Source: Pseudoxanthomonas sp. (GTDB lineage Bacteria; Pseudomonadota; Gammaproteobacteria; Xanthomonadales; Xanthomonadaceae). Taken from it: a stretch of 64,000 nt of DNA. Below the pieces are notes generated by a model. That model saw only the letters and a list, made by a program, of their open reading frames with translations. It searched no databases and was not told the DNA's origin. Positions 33,129 through 40,969 of the stretch are shown one piece after another. A program made the translations under genes and the position numbers. Numbering within the stretch: the stretch's first letter is position 1; every line of letters begins with the position of its first letter. The stretch lies in the NCBI RefSeq assembly GCF_027498035.1, contig NZ_CP114978.1:3162001-3226000 (forward strand), in the 5' to 3' direction.

Positions 33129-34313
33129 ATGAACGACTTGCCGCTTCCCGATGCCGATGCCCTGGCCCACAGCGACCGATTGGGCGCGATGATCCGCGCC
33201 GAGATCGCCGCTTCCGGCGGCTCGGTTCCGTTCTCGCGTTTCATGGAGCGCTGTCTGTACACGCCGGGGCTGGGCTACTACAGCGCCGGGGCGACCAAGT
33301 TTGGCGAAGCCGGCGACTTCGTCACCGCGCCGGAGATCGGCCCGCTGTTTGCCAGCGCCGTCTCGCAGGCGGTGGCCCCGGTGCTGCAGGAACTGGGGCC
33401 GGAAGCCTGTTTCCTGGAGATCGGCGGCGGCAGCGGCGCCTTTGCCGAAGTGATGCTCAAGCGCCTGCTATCGCTGGATGCGATGCCGGCCAAGTACTGG
33501 ATCCTGGAACCCAGCGCCGACCTGCGCGAGCGCCAGCGCGAACGCCTGGGCCGTCGACTGATTCCGCCGGTGTTCGACTGCGTGGAATGGCTGGACACCC
33601 CGCCAGCCGAAACCTGGAACGGCGTGGTGTTCGCCAACGAGGTGATCGACGCGCTGCCTACGCCGCGTTTCACCCTGCGCGAGGGCGAAGTGTTCGAAGA
33701 GCACGTCGCCCTGGACGGGGAAGGGCGCTTCATCGCCACCGACCGTCCGGCAGATCCGCTGCTGGCCGCCGCGGTGCGCCATGTCGAGCGTTCGCGGGAC
33801 GTCTTGTTCGAGGACGGTTACCGCTCCGAGCTGCTGCCGCAGCTGCCGTACTGGGTGCAGGCGGTGATCGGCAAGCTCGACGCCGGCGCGCTGCTGTTCT
33901 GCGACTACGGCTACCCGCGCAAGGAGTTCTACCTGGAGCAGCGTGACGGCGGCACCATGCGCGCCTTCTATCGGCACCGCATGCACAACGACGTGCATCG
34001 CTGGCCGGGCCTGCAGGACATCACCGCATCGGTGGATTTCACCGCGCTGGCCGAAGCAGGTACCTCGGCGGGCTTTGCGCTGGCTGGTTACGCCACGCAG
34101 GCCGGGTTCCTGGTGGGCAATGGCTTGATCGAGCGATTGGCCGAAGCAGAAGCCCGCGCGCCGGACGAGGCGACCGTGATGCGCCTGCGCAACGAGTTCA
34201 AGAAGCTCACCCTGCCCAATGAGATGGGCGAGCGCTTCCAGTTCATGGGGTTCGCGCGCGACTGCAATTTCGACGCGGCCTTCCTGTCCGGAGACCTGAC
34301 GTGGCGGCTGTAA
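33129..34313 (+). CDS. SAM-dependent methyltransferase of the MidA/NDUFAF7 family
   Basis: A 394-residue protein. The SAM-binding motif CFLEIGGGSGAFAEVML and MidA hallmarks (MERCLYTPGLGYYSAGATKFGEAGDFVTAPEIGPLF at the N-terminus, FCDYGYPRKEFYLEQR and HVHRWPGLQDITASVDF) are clear. In mitochondria the homologue NDUFAF7 methylates an arginine of complex I; bacterial substrates are not known. ATG at 33129 is used. Its end overlaps the VanZ-like gene by 13 bases, suggesting co-translation. Confidence 0.92.
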   Translation: MNDLPLPDADALAHSDRLGAMIRAEIAASGGSVPFSRFMERCLYTPGLGYYSAGATKFGEAGDFVTAPEIGPLFASAVSQAVAPVLQELGPEACFLEIGGGSGAFAEVMLKRLLSLDAMPAKYWILEPSADLRERQRERLGRRLIPPVFDCVEWLDTPPAETWNGVVFANEVIDALPTPRFTLREGEVFEEHVALDGEGRFIATDRPADPLLAAAVRHVERSRDVLFEDGYRSELLPQLPYWVQAVIGKLDAGALLFCDYGYPRKEFYLEQRDGGTMRAFYRHRMHNDVHRWPGLQDITASVDFTALAEAGTSAGFALAGYATQAGFLVGNGLIERLAEAEARAPDEATVMRLRNEFKKLTLPNEMGERFQFMGFARDCNFDAAFLSGDLTWRL

Positions 34314-34708
34314 GCATCCCTGCGTTGAAGCCGCTGCGCTGGCCGGCGTTCTGGGTCGGCCTGTGGGCGCTGGCGATGGCGGTGGTGGTGACCACCTGCC
34401 TGCTGCCGGGCGACGACATTCCCAAGGTCTGGCCGGGCGTGGACAAGCTCGAACACGCCGGATCGTTCTTCGTGCTGTCGGTGTGCGCGGTGCAGCTGTT
34501 CGCCACGCGACGCGCCTTGCTGCGGGCCGGCGCATGGCTGGTGGTGCTGGGCGTGCTGATCGAGTTTGCCCAGGGCGAGTTCACGGCCGACCGCACGCCC
34601 GACCCGATGGACGCACTCGCCGATGCGACGGGCGTCCTGCTGGGCCTGTTGATCGCGATGACACCGGCCCGCGACCTGTTGCTGCGGATGTTCCCGAGGC
34701 GCGCCTAA
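34301..34708 (+). CDS. VanZ-like membrane protein
   Basis: A 135-residue membrane protein with four hydrophobic stretches (for example LWALAMAVVVTTCLLPGD and LLRAGAWLVVLGVLIEFAQGEF) and the VanZ-type features DKLEHAGSFF and DALADATGVLLG. VanZ-family proteins are membrane proteins of unclear role, some linked to envelope stress or teicoplanin resistance. GTG at 34301 overlaps the MidA gene. Its stop overlaps the convergent SIS-domain gene's stop by four bases. Confidence 0.82.
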   Translation: MAAVSIPALKPLRWPAFWVGLWALAMAVVVTTCLLPGDDIPKVWPGVDKLEHAGSFFVLSVCAVQLFATRRALLRAGAWLVVLGVLIEFAQGEFTADRTPDPMDALADATGVLLGLLIAMTPARDLLLRMFPRRA

Positions 34709-36828
34709 TCGGCGTATGGCGCCAGGCAGGTCGCCAGGTCTTTTTGCTGCAGCGTGGCAGCCGCGTGGGGCCAGGCAACGGGTTGGCCGCTGGCAAGGGC
34801 CTGCAGCACAGCAACGATGGTCAGCTCCACCTCGGGTGTCTGTGCGGCTTCCGGCAATGCGTGGCGTTGCTCGATCGCTTCGAACATGACGGCATTGGCG
34901 TCCGCATAGCTCAGCGGCGTGCTGGTGCCATGCGCCTTGCGCCAGGCGGTACTGGCCAGTGCTTCATTGACCAGTGACTGGATCAGATGGGTGGCGCGGC
35001 CGTAGAGCTTCAGGTTGCCCGGTTGTACCGAGGTCATGGTGTTACCCACTACGCGGCCGAGCTTGGCCATGACGCCGGTGGAATGGGCATTGAGCAGCAT
35101 CTTGAGGACGATGGCCTGATTGAGGCCGAAGGGATCGCGCTGCGGGACCTGCACATCGACGAAGGTCGCCGTCGGCGCAGCTGCGCGCAGCGATGCATCC
35201 AGTGGCTGGTCCGAGACCGAAAACACCACCTGTGCCGCGTTGGCCGCACGTACCTGCTGCAGCCAACGGAGGGCGATCGGCGACAGGCTTTCGTGGCCCA
35301 GCAGCACCAGGACCCCGAGGTCGCCGGGTCGTGGGCCGGCCTGCTGCAGTTGGGTGGCTGAAGCCGAAAGGTCATACAGAACCTGCTGTTCGGCCCCGGC
35401 CGATTTCAGGCTGTGCAATGCCGAGGCCCGCAGGTAGGGGTCATCGATCTGCTGCTGGAATGGTCCGGAATAGCGGGTTGCATCCAGGCCATGGAACGGA
35501 CGCTGCAGCAGCGCATCCCATGCCTGCTGTGGGGTCTCCACCGGTGCCCAGACCTGGATCCACGAAGTGCGCTGGGCAGTGTCACACCGATCCAGGGGCG
35601 CCAGCCGGAACGTCGGCCCGCGTTCGGTAACATCCACGAACACCGGCATCAACGCGCGCTGTGCCAGGTAGGTGGCATGGCACGCATTGCGATAGGTGAT
35701 TGTTTCCAGGTTGGTCCACGGCGCCAGTTGTGGGGCGGCGCTGGCAGCGATCTTCTGCAGCTGGCCGAACCTGCGCAGGCCGCTGGCGATGGTGGTGCCG
35801 GGGTGGAAGCCCAGCGCCTGCATCTGCTCGGCCGACAGCACCGGCGTAAGCAACTGCTGCAAAGCGTCTTCCAGCACCACGCCCAGCGCGTACAGGCTGG
35901 TGGTGGTGGCCTGCATGCGCGTGGAGCCGGTGATGGATTGCGGGCCGGTGGCCAGTTCGATCTTGCCGATGCGTGCGTCGTCCAGCACCTGGCGACTGCG
36001 ATCGAACGGGCGCAGCACGTGGTCGGGATTGTTGTAGACAAACCATGTGTGGCCGGCGGTGGCGCCCTCCTGCGCGGCGGCGGCCAGGGCGGTGCCGATC
36101 ACGGCCGAGGTCTCGCCGCCCTCGGTCACCGCAAACACCACGTCCTGTGCGCTGATCGCGTGGTCCTGTAATTGCAGCCTGCCGATCAACGGCAGGTCCT
36201 CGAAACCTTCCAGCGAGCTGATCAGGGCGCGGTCGCCACCGGTGATCTCACCGCGGACGCGGGCCTCGATTCCCGGGAAGCGCGCTTCGAGCGCTTGCCA
36301 CAGGGCCGGGTATTGCAGCGCCAGGCGTCGCCAGAACGGGCGCCACAGGCCGCTCTCCAGCGTCTCGGCCAGGCGCCCGGTCGAACCGGTGCCGTAGAAA
36401 TAGATGCGATGGCCATCGCGTAGCGCCTGTTGCACGGCCAGCGAGGCGGCCTGCAATCGGGCCAGTTGCTCAGGGTTGGCGGCGACTGCGTCGAAGGTCG
36501 CGATGATGTCCTGGTCCACCGAAAGCAAGTCGCGCAGGCCGGCAGTCGTATCGCTGCCGATGCATTGGCTCAGGCCCGTGGTCCGCGGATGGCGCTGCTC
36601 GGTCAGCAGTGCATGCAGCTGGAACTGTTGCTTGTGCTCCAGATAATCGATCGACTGCGCGCAAGGGGTGATGCCAAGCCGTTCAATCAACGTGGGGGTC
36701 TCATTGGGAGAGGCGCCTGACGTTTCGGATACAGCCGGCAGACCATCGTTGGCGATAGGGGAAGAAGGCATGGGGGCGTGATTGGCGAGTTGGCGCGGAA
36801 AGGGAGGCGGAATGGATGGATGACTCAT
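34705..36828 (-). CDS. Two-SIS-domain MurQ/GKRP-like protein
   Basis: A 707-residue protein. The first SIS domain (about 130-310) resembles MurQ, with YGTGSTGRLAETLESG, LEGFED and the signature GSTRMQATT (301-309); a second SIS-like region follows, with LLNAHSTGVMAKLGRVVGNTM (about 579-598), matching the MurQ helix LNMLSTGLM and the glucokinase regulatory protein. It is more than twice MurQ length, as in GKRP, which is a fusion of two SIS domains. It may cleave a MurNAc-type ether or bind sugar phosphates to regulate the glucokinase of its own operon. The ATG at 36828 overlaps the GH20 stop (ATGA), so it is coupled to GH20 and glucokinase. Confidence 0.78.
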   Translation of the reverse strand: MSHPSIPPPFPRQLANHAPMPSSPIANDGLPAVSETSGASPNETPTLIERLGITPCAQSIDYLEHKQQFQLHALLTEQRHPRTTGLSQCIGSDTTAGLRDLLSVDQDIIATFDAVAANPEQLARLQAASLAVQQALRDGHRIYFYGTGSTGRLAETLESGLWRPFWRRLALQYPALWQALEARFPGIEARVRGEITGGDRALISSLEGFEDLPLIGRLQLQDHAISAQDVVFAVTEGGETSAVIGTALAAAAQEGATAGHTWFVYNNPDHVLRPFDRSRQVLDDARIGKIELATGPQSITGSTRMQATTTSLYALGVVLEDALQQLLTPVLSAEQMQALGFHPGTTIASGLRRFGQLQKIAASAAPQLAPWTNLETITYRNACHATYLAQRALMPVFVDVTERGPTFRLAPLDRCDTAQRTSWIQVWAPVETPQQAWDALLQRPFHGLDATRYSGPFQQQIDDPYLRASALHSLKSAGAEQQVLYDLSASATQLQQAGPRPGDLGVLVLLGHESLSPIALRWLQQVRAANAAQVVFSVSDQPLDASLRAAAPTATFVDVQVPQRDPFGLNQAIVLKMLLNAHSTGVMAKLGRVVGNTMTSVQPGNLKLYGRATHLIQSLVNEALASTAWRKAHGTSTPLSYADANAVMFEAIEQRHALPEAAQTPEVELTIVAVLQALASGQPVAWPHAAATLQQKDLATCLAPYAD

Positions 36829-39161
36829 TCGGGATCTGTCGGCTGCAGGCTGATCTGGTCCAGCACCCACATCTGCGGGCGGGTATCTCCGCTGAAGCGG
36901 ATACAGAGCGTATGCGCTCCGCGTGCCGGCAGCCGGACCGGTGCCAGCACGGTGGCCAGGCCTTCAGCGTCCACATGCGCAGGCATCGCGGCGGTGGCCA
37001 AACGTGGGCCATCACAGCCGTCGATGCGGATGTCGAGTTCGCCCTGCGCTGTCGTCGCCGGCAGGAACCTGCGGCGGCGTTCTTCCTCGCTGCCGAGGCG
37101 GAACCGATAGGGGAGGCGGGCGGCGCGCACCCGGATCGTACCGATGCCATCAAGCGGGGCATCACTCCAGCGCCAGCAAGGTGCCAGGATGGCGACGTTG
37201 AACAACCCGCCTGCCTCGGGCGAGCGCGGATTCGCCATCCGCAGTACCGGGCCGTCCTCGGCGCACTGTTCCAACTGTTCGTCTTCGTGACGTAGCAGGG
37301 TGGTTGCGTCGATCAGGCGTGACATCGGCGCGGCCAGAACCTTGCCATCGGCGAAGGCTGCCGCGGTGATCGTCACGGGTAGCGCCAGGTCCAGCGGTGC
37401 CCGATAAGCAGGCGATGAAGTATCCGGCGGGCCACCATTGATGTTGTAGTGGATTGGGTATCCCAGCGGATTGGACAAGGTGATCCGTGCACGGCCCTCG
37501 CCGGTTGCCGCGGCGGTGAGTACGACCGAGAACGGCGTGCTCGCATAGCCGATGCCCAGTTCGCGATAACGGCGCAATTGCGTGGGCAGACGGGCCAGGA
37601 AGGTGTCGTAGTCCTTGTCCGCCTGCGGCGTCCAGCCAGTTTCGGCGACAGCGGCCAGGCGCGGAAATGCGGCATGTTCCAGGCCCGCCAGGTCGGCGAT
37701 GTCGCCGGTCCAGAGATTGGCCTGCAGGCCCAGCACGTGTTGACGCTGTTCGCTGGTTAGCTCGGCCGGCACCGGGTCGAAAGCGTAAACCGTCCGCAGC
37801 GGAACGGTCTTGGGTCGTCCGGCGGGCTCACCGGGCGTATCGGTCTGCAGGTAATCCAGATACAGGTCCGGCGACGGGCTCATCACCACGTCATGACCTG
37901 CACGTGCAGCAGCGATGCCTCCATCCGTGCCTCGCCAAGACATTACCGTGGCGGAGGCTGGCAACGCGCCTTCAAGGATCTCGTCCCAGCCGATCAGGCG
38001 CTTTCCGCGCTTCACCAGCATGGCCTCCAGGCGAGTGATGAACCAGGCCTGCAGTTGCGCCTCATCCGCCAGTCCGAGTTCGTGTCGCCGCTGCTGGACA
38101 CGCGTCGAGGCACGCCACTGGTCCTTGATGGCCTCATCGCCGCCGATGTGAATGTAGTCACCGGGAAACAGTTCGGCTACTTCGGCAAGGACCTGGTCGA
38201 GGAATTCGAATGTGCCTTCATCCACGTTGAACAGGTTTGCATGGATGCCGCGTTCATTCGATACCGGCAAGCGCTGGCCGGTGGTGCCCAGCTGCGGATA
38301 GGCGGCGATCGCCGCAGTGGCATGGCCAGGGACGTCGATTTCGGGTACGACCGTGATCTGGCGCGCAGCGGCGTAAGCCACGATCTCCCTGATCTGGGCC
38401 TGTGTATAGAAGCCACATTCCTGGCTTCCTGCTCCGGGCATGTCGACTTTTTCGCGACAGCCCCCGACCTGTGTCAGGTTGGGATAGCGCAGGATCTGGA
38501 TGCGCCAACCTTGGTCGTCGGTGAGATGCCAATGGAAGACATTGAGCTTGTGCACCGCCATGGCATCGAGCAGCTGCTTGACCTGTTCCGGGCTTTGGAA
38601 GTGACGCGCTGAGTCGAGCATCAACCCGCGCCAGGGAAAGCGCGGTGTGTCTTCGATGTGTACTGCCGGGATGGCGATGTGATCGTCCCGTCCCGGGGGA
38701 AGTAGCTGCCAGAGCGTGATGGCGCCATAAAACAAGCCGGGTGCCTGCGCCGCCACAACCTCGATGCGCAGTGGACCGACGGTCAGTCGATAATCTTCGG
38801 GCCCTAGCTTCGCAGTAGGATCCAGTACGAACTCGATGCCGGCGCCGGAAGTCGGAATACTGCTCGGCGTGGGTTGCAATGAAATCGCGTGGCTGCGCGC
38901 AAGCAGCCGGGCGAATTCATCGGCGGCCGATGCGGAGGCCTGGCCGGAATACTGCAGGCGCGTGGTGGCATCGAGGGTATAGCGGCCTTTTTCCTGGGTG
39001 ACGTGTGCCGGCATTGGGATCAGTGCCAGCGATTGCGCCGATGCCGGGCGCTCAGGCAGCAGCACGCCGGCCAGTAGAAGGCACGCCGTCAAGGTGGCGG
39101 AGCGGAGCCACCCGTGAAACGACGTTACATGGGGTGAAGTCCTGCATGCACTGCGCATCAT
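36825..39161 (-). CDS. GH20 beta-N-acetylhexosaminidase (first copy)
   Basis: A 778-residue exported glycoside hydrolase family 20 enzyme. The signal peptide (SATLTACLLLAGVLLPERPASA) leads to a GH20b-type beta domain and then the catalytic barrel with RFPWRGLMLDSARHF, FHWHLTDDQGWR, PEIDVPGHA and the catalytic Asp342-Glu343 of IHIGGDEA. A beta-rich C-terminal region (about 600-778), also present in the copy at 50100, probably binds sugar. It removes terminal beta-linked GlcNAc/GalNAc in the periplasm. It lies 19 bases after glucokinase and overlaps the SIS-domain gene, so all three are one transcript. ATGs at 39161/39158 are used; RBS is weak. Confidence 0.92.
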   Translation of the reverse strand: MMRSACRTSPHVTSFHGWLRSATLTACLLLAGVLLPERPASAQSLALIPMPAHVTQEKGRYTLDATTRLQYSGQASASAADEFARLLARSHAISLQPTPSSIPTSGAGIEFVLDPTAKLGPEDYRLTVGPLRIEVVAAQAPGLFYGAITLWQLLPPGRDDHIAIPAVHIEDTPRFPWRGLMLDSARHFQSPEQVKQLLDAMAVHKLNVFHWHLTDDQGWRIQILRYPNLTQVGGCREKVDMPGAGSQECGFYTQAQIREIVAYAAARQITVVPEIDVPGHATAAIAAYPQLGTTGQRLPVSNERGIHANLFNVDEGTFEFLDQVLAEVAELFPGDYIHIGGDEAIKDQWRASTRVQQRRHELGLADEAQLQAWFITRLEAMLVKRGKRLIGWDEILEGALPASATVMSWRGTDGGIAAARAGHDVVMSPSPDLYLDYLQTDTPGEPAGRPKTVPLRTVYAFDPVPAELTSEQRQHVLGLQANLWTGDIADLAGLEHAAFPRLAAVAETGWTPQADKDYDTFLARLPTQLRRYRELGIGYASTPFSVVLTAAATGEGRARITLSNPLGYPIHYNINGGPPDTSSPAYRAPLDLALPVTITAAAFADGKVLAAPMSRLIDATTLLRHEDEQLEQCAEDGPVLRMANPRSPEAGGLFNVAILAPCWRWSDAPLDGIGTIRVRAARLPYRFRLGSEEERRRRFLPATTAQGELDIRIDGCDGPRLATAAMPAHVDAEGLATVLAPVRLPARGAHTLCIRFSGDTRPQMWVLDQISLQPTDPE

Positions 39162-39180
39162 GTCGTCCAAGAGAAGGGGG

Positions 39181-40263
39181 TCATTGACCGTGTTGCTGGT
39201 CCAGATACCAGTGGGCAGCGCCAATCACGCCGAGCTGACCGTGTTCGACGAGTCGGACGGGAATGCGTTCCAGTGCTGCGCGCATCGGTCCTTTATTGAG
39301 GAACCGGCTGACAAAACTGCTATGCAGGAGGAACTGGCTGATCTGCGGAAGGATGCCGCCGGCAAGGTAGATTCCTCCCTTGGCGCCGTAGAGCAGCGCC
39401 ATGTCGCCGACGGTACTGCCTAACAGCCCGCAGAAGATCTCCAGGCTCTGGTGCGCGCGTTGATCGTGTCCCTGCACGGCGGCCTCCGTGATCTGGCTGG
39501 GAGTTGTATATCGAGGGTCGACCTCAGCCAGGTAACACAATGTGGTGTAGAGGTTCATCAGGCCAGGGCCGGAGAGCGTGTGTTCGATTGAAACGTGATC
39601 GTGTTGGGCAAGCAGTTGCGAGAGCACTTCGATCTCCATCGCATTGCCAGCAGCCAGCGACGCCTGGCCCGCCTCGGTTGCCAGGATGATGGGTCGCGCG
39701 GGCGTGGGAATCCACAATGCCGCACCCAAGCCGGTGCCAGGGCCGAGAATCAACACCGGGCCATCATGACCGGGCGTTGTCTCCGGTCCGCTAAGCCGCA
39801 GCACTTGGCTGGAATCCATGTGGGCGGCTGCGTAAGCAACGGCAGCGAAATCGTTGACGATACGCAGGTCGTCGAAGTCGATCGTCCTGCGGATGGTGTC
39901 TGGAGAAAGTGACCAGGGAAGGTTTGCGCTGATGATCCTTCCGTCGTCCATCGGATAGCCCGCGGTAGCGACGACGCCCCGGCGGACATGACGGGTCTCT
40001 GGTTGGGCCAGGAAATCCCCGAGGATCTCATCCAGGCCCGTGTATTCATTGCACGCATAGTTGCGATACGACGACACCTGCAGCGGGCTGATGTCGCTTC
40101 CGGGCCGGATCAGGCCGATACGGACGTGGGTGCCGCCCACGTCTGCCGCGATGAAGGTGTCGTCGCGGACGGAGTGTGTTTGCGTTGGAACGTGACTCGT
40201 GGTGGTGGCCACCGGCTCTCCGCGTGCTCGATGAAAGAGAAAGCAGGCCTGCGGCGTGCTCAT
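39181..40263 (-). CDS. Glucokinase-family sugar kinase (copy 1)
   Basis: A 360-residue kinase of the bacterial glucokinase (Glk) family: FIAADVGGTHVRIGL (phosphate 1), the LILGPGTGLGAALW adenosine segment and the GGIYLAGGILP motif are present. In Xanthomonas, glucokinase-family kinases serve as GlcNAc kinases in the nag pathway, which fits this locus. An N-terminal extension of about 33 residues precedes the FIAADVGGT start of the second copy; GTG at 40212 with GGAG before it is an alternative start. It heads the leftward operon glk-GH20-SIS, behind an operator at 40288-40301. Confidence 0.86.
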   Translation of the reverse strand: MSTPQACFLFHRARGEPVATTTSHVPTQTHSVRDDTFIAADVGGTHVRIGLIRPGSDISPLQVSSYRNYACNEYTGLDEILGDFLAQPETRHVRRGVVATAGYPMDDGRIISANLPWSLSPDTIRRTIDFDDLRIVNDFAAVAYAAAHMDSSQVLRLSGPETTPGHDGPVLILGPGTGLGAALWIPTPARPIILATEAGQASLAAGNAMEIEVLSQLLAQHDHVSIEHTLSGPGLMNLYTTLCYLAEVDPRYTTPSQITEAAVQGHDQRAHQSLEIFCGLLGSTVGDMALLYGAKGGIYLAGGILPQISQFLLHSSFVSRFLNKGPMRAALERIPVRLVEHGQLGVIGAAHWYLDQQHGQ

Positions 40264-40287
40264 ATTGAGCCGATCCTAAAATTTGAA

Positions 40288-40301
40288 TGACAACGATGTC
40301 A
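40288..40301. promoter_or_regulatory. Operator-like palindrome upstream of glucokinase 1
   Basis: TGACAACGATGTCA, one base from the perfect palindrome TGACAACGTTGTCA, 25 bases upstream of the glucokinase start. A leftward TTGACA overlaps it on the minus strand, so a bound repressor would cover the -35 region. This pattern matches the LacI-family GlcNAc repressor operators described for Xanthomonas and Shewanella nag genes; the regulator itself is not in the window. Confidence 0.7.
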
Positions 40302-40515
40302 ATCAAATGAGGGTTGCAATGAAAACGTATATCTCTGGGAACAGGCGCAGCTTGGCCATGTCGATCGAGGTGATGTTTCGAGTGCGCCCGCCAGCGTCTT
40401 GTCAAAAAATGACGTAAATATAGATGTGGTGGAAAATTTATCGGCACAGGTGATGGCATGCCGATTATTGCCGCAGCATGCAATCGAGTGCGTCGATAAA
40501 ATGCGCTTGATCCTC

Positions 40516-40566
40516 TTGACAGGCCTGTATTTGCATCGTAATACTCGTTACATGACAACGATATCA
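40516..40566 (+). promoter_or_regulatory. Sigma-70 promoter with downstream operator for receptor 1
   Basis: TTGACA (40516-40521), a 17-base spacer and TAATAC (40539-40544) make a near-consensus promoter. The predicted start falls near 40551, directly before TGACAACGATATCA (40553-40566), a variant of the palindrome found elsewhere in this island. This is a classic repressor layout: strong promoter shut by an operator at +1. Confidence 0.8.
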
Positions 40567-40969
40567 ATTCATGTAAGGGCCTTCCGGAACTGATGGGGGC
40601 GAGGGAGCCGTGGCTCCTGGAGGTTGTCGCTGGAGGAGTGAGGTTGGCCGGGGTCAGGGCCACTGATGGATCGCTGGGCTTGTGATGCGTATCGCCAGGG
40701 CGCCCCCGTTGATCAGGGCATCAGGTGCACCCGCATCCAGGTTGTAGGTCGATAGGCCCAGGAAGCCAAGCTGCAGCGGAAGTAAGTAACGAAGTATCAG
40801 GTAAGTCCCGTGGGGTCGGCGAAATGCCGTCTACCTCTGTCTCACGCCCTTGCGATCAATCCGGTTGCCATTCTCGCCCGATACCAAGGGGCGGAGTCCT
40901 GTGCATGCGTGGTAATTGCCCGGGCGTGGATTCACCTCAATTTGCTTGCGCCCAAGAGGAGTAGCCAAC

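Larger units (their letters stand above)
40264..40969. other. Divergent regulatory region between glucokinase 1 and TonB receptor 1
   Basis: About 700 bases without a gene. Near the left end is an operator TGACAACGATGTCA (40288-40301) for the leftward operon. Near 40516-40566 lies a near-consensus sigma-70 promoter followed by a second operator for the rightward operon. Between this promoter and the GTG at 40970 is a leader of about 400 bases, mixed in composition, with short stop-rich frames and no recognisable RNA motif. RBS GAGGAG lies eight bases before the GTG. I see no tRNA or small coding gene here. Confidence 0.75.

Noticed and set aside
40399..40593. Small plus-strand frame of 64 codons in the divergent region
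   Set aside because: It spans the promoter and operator, lacks an RBS and resembles no known small protein.
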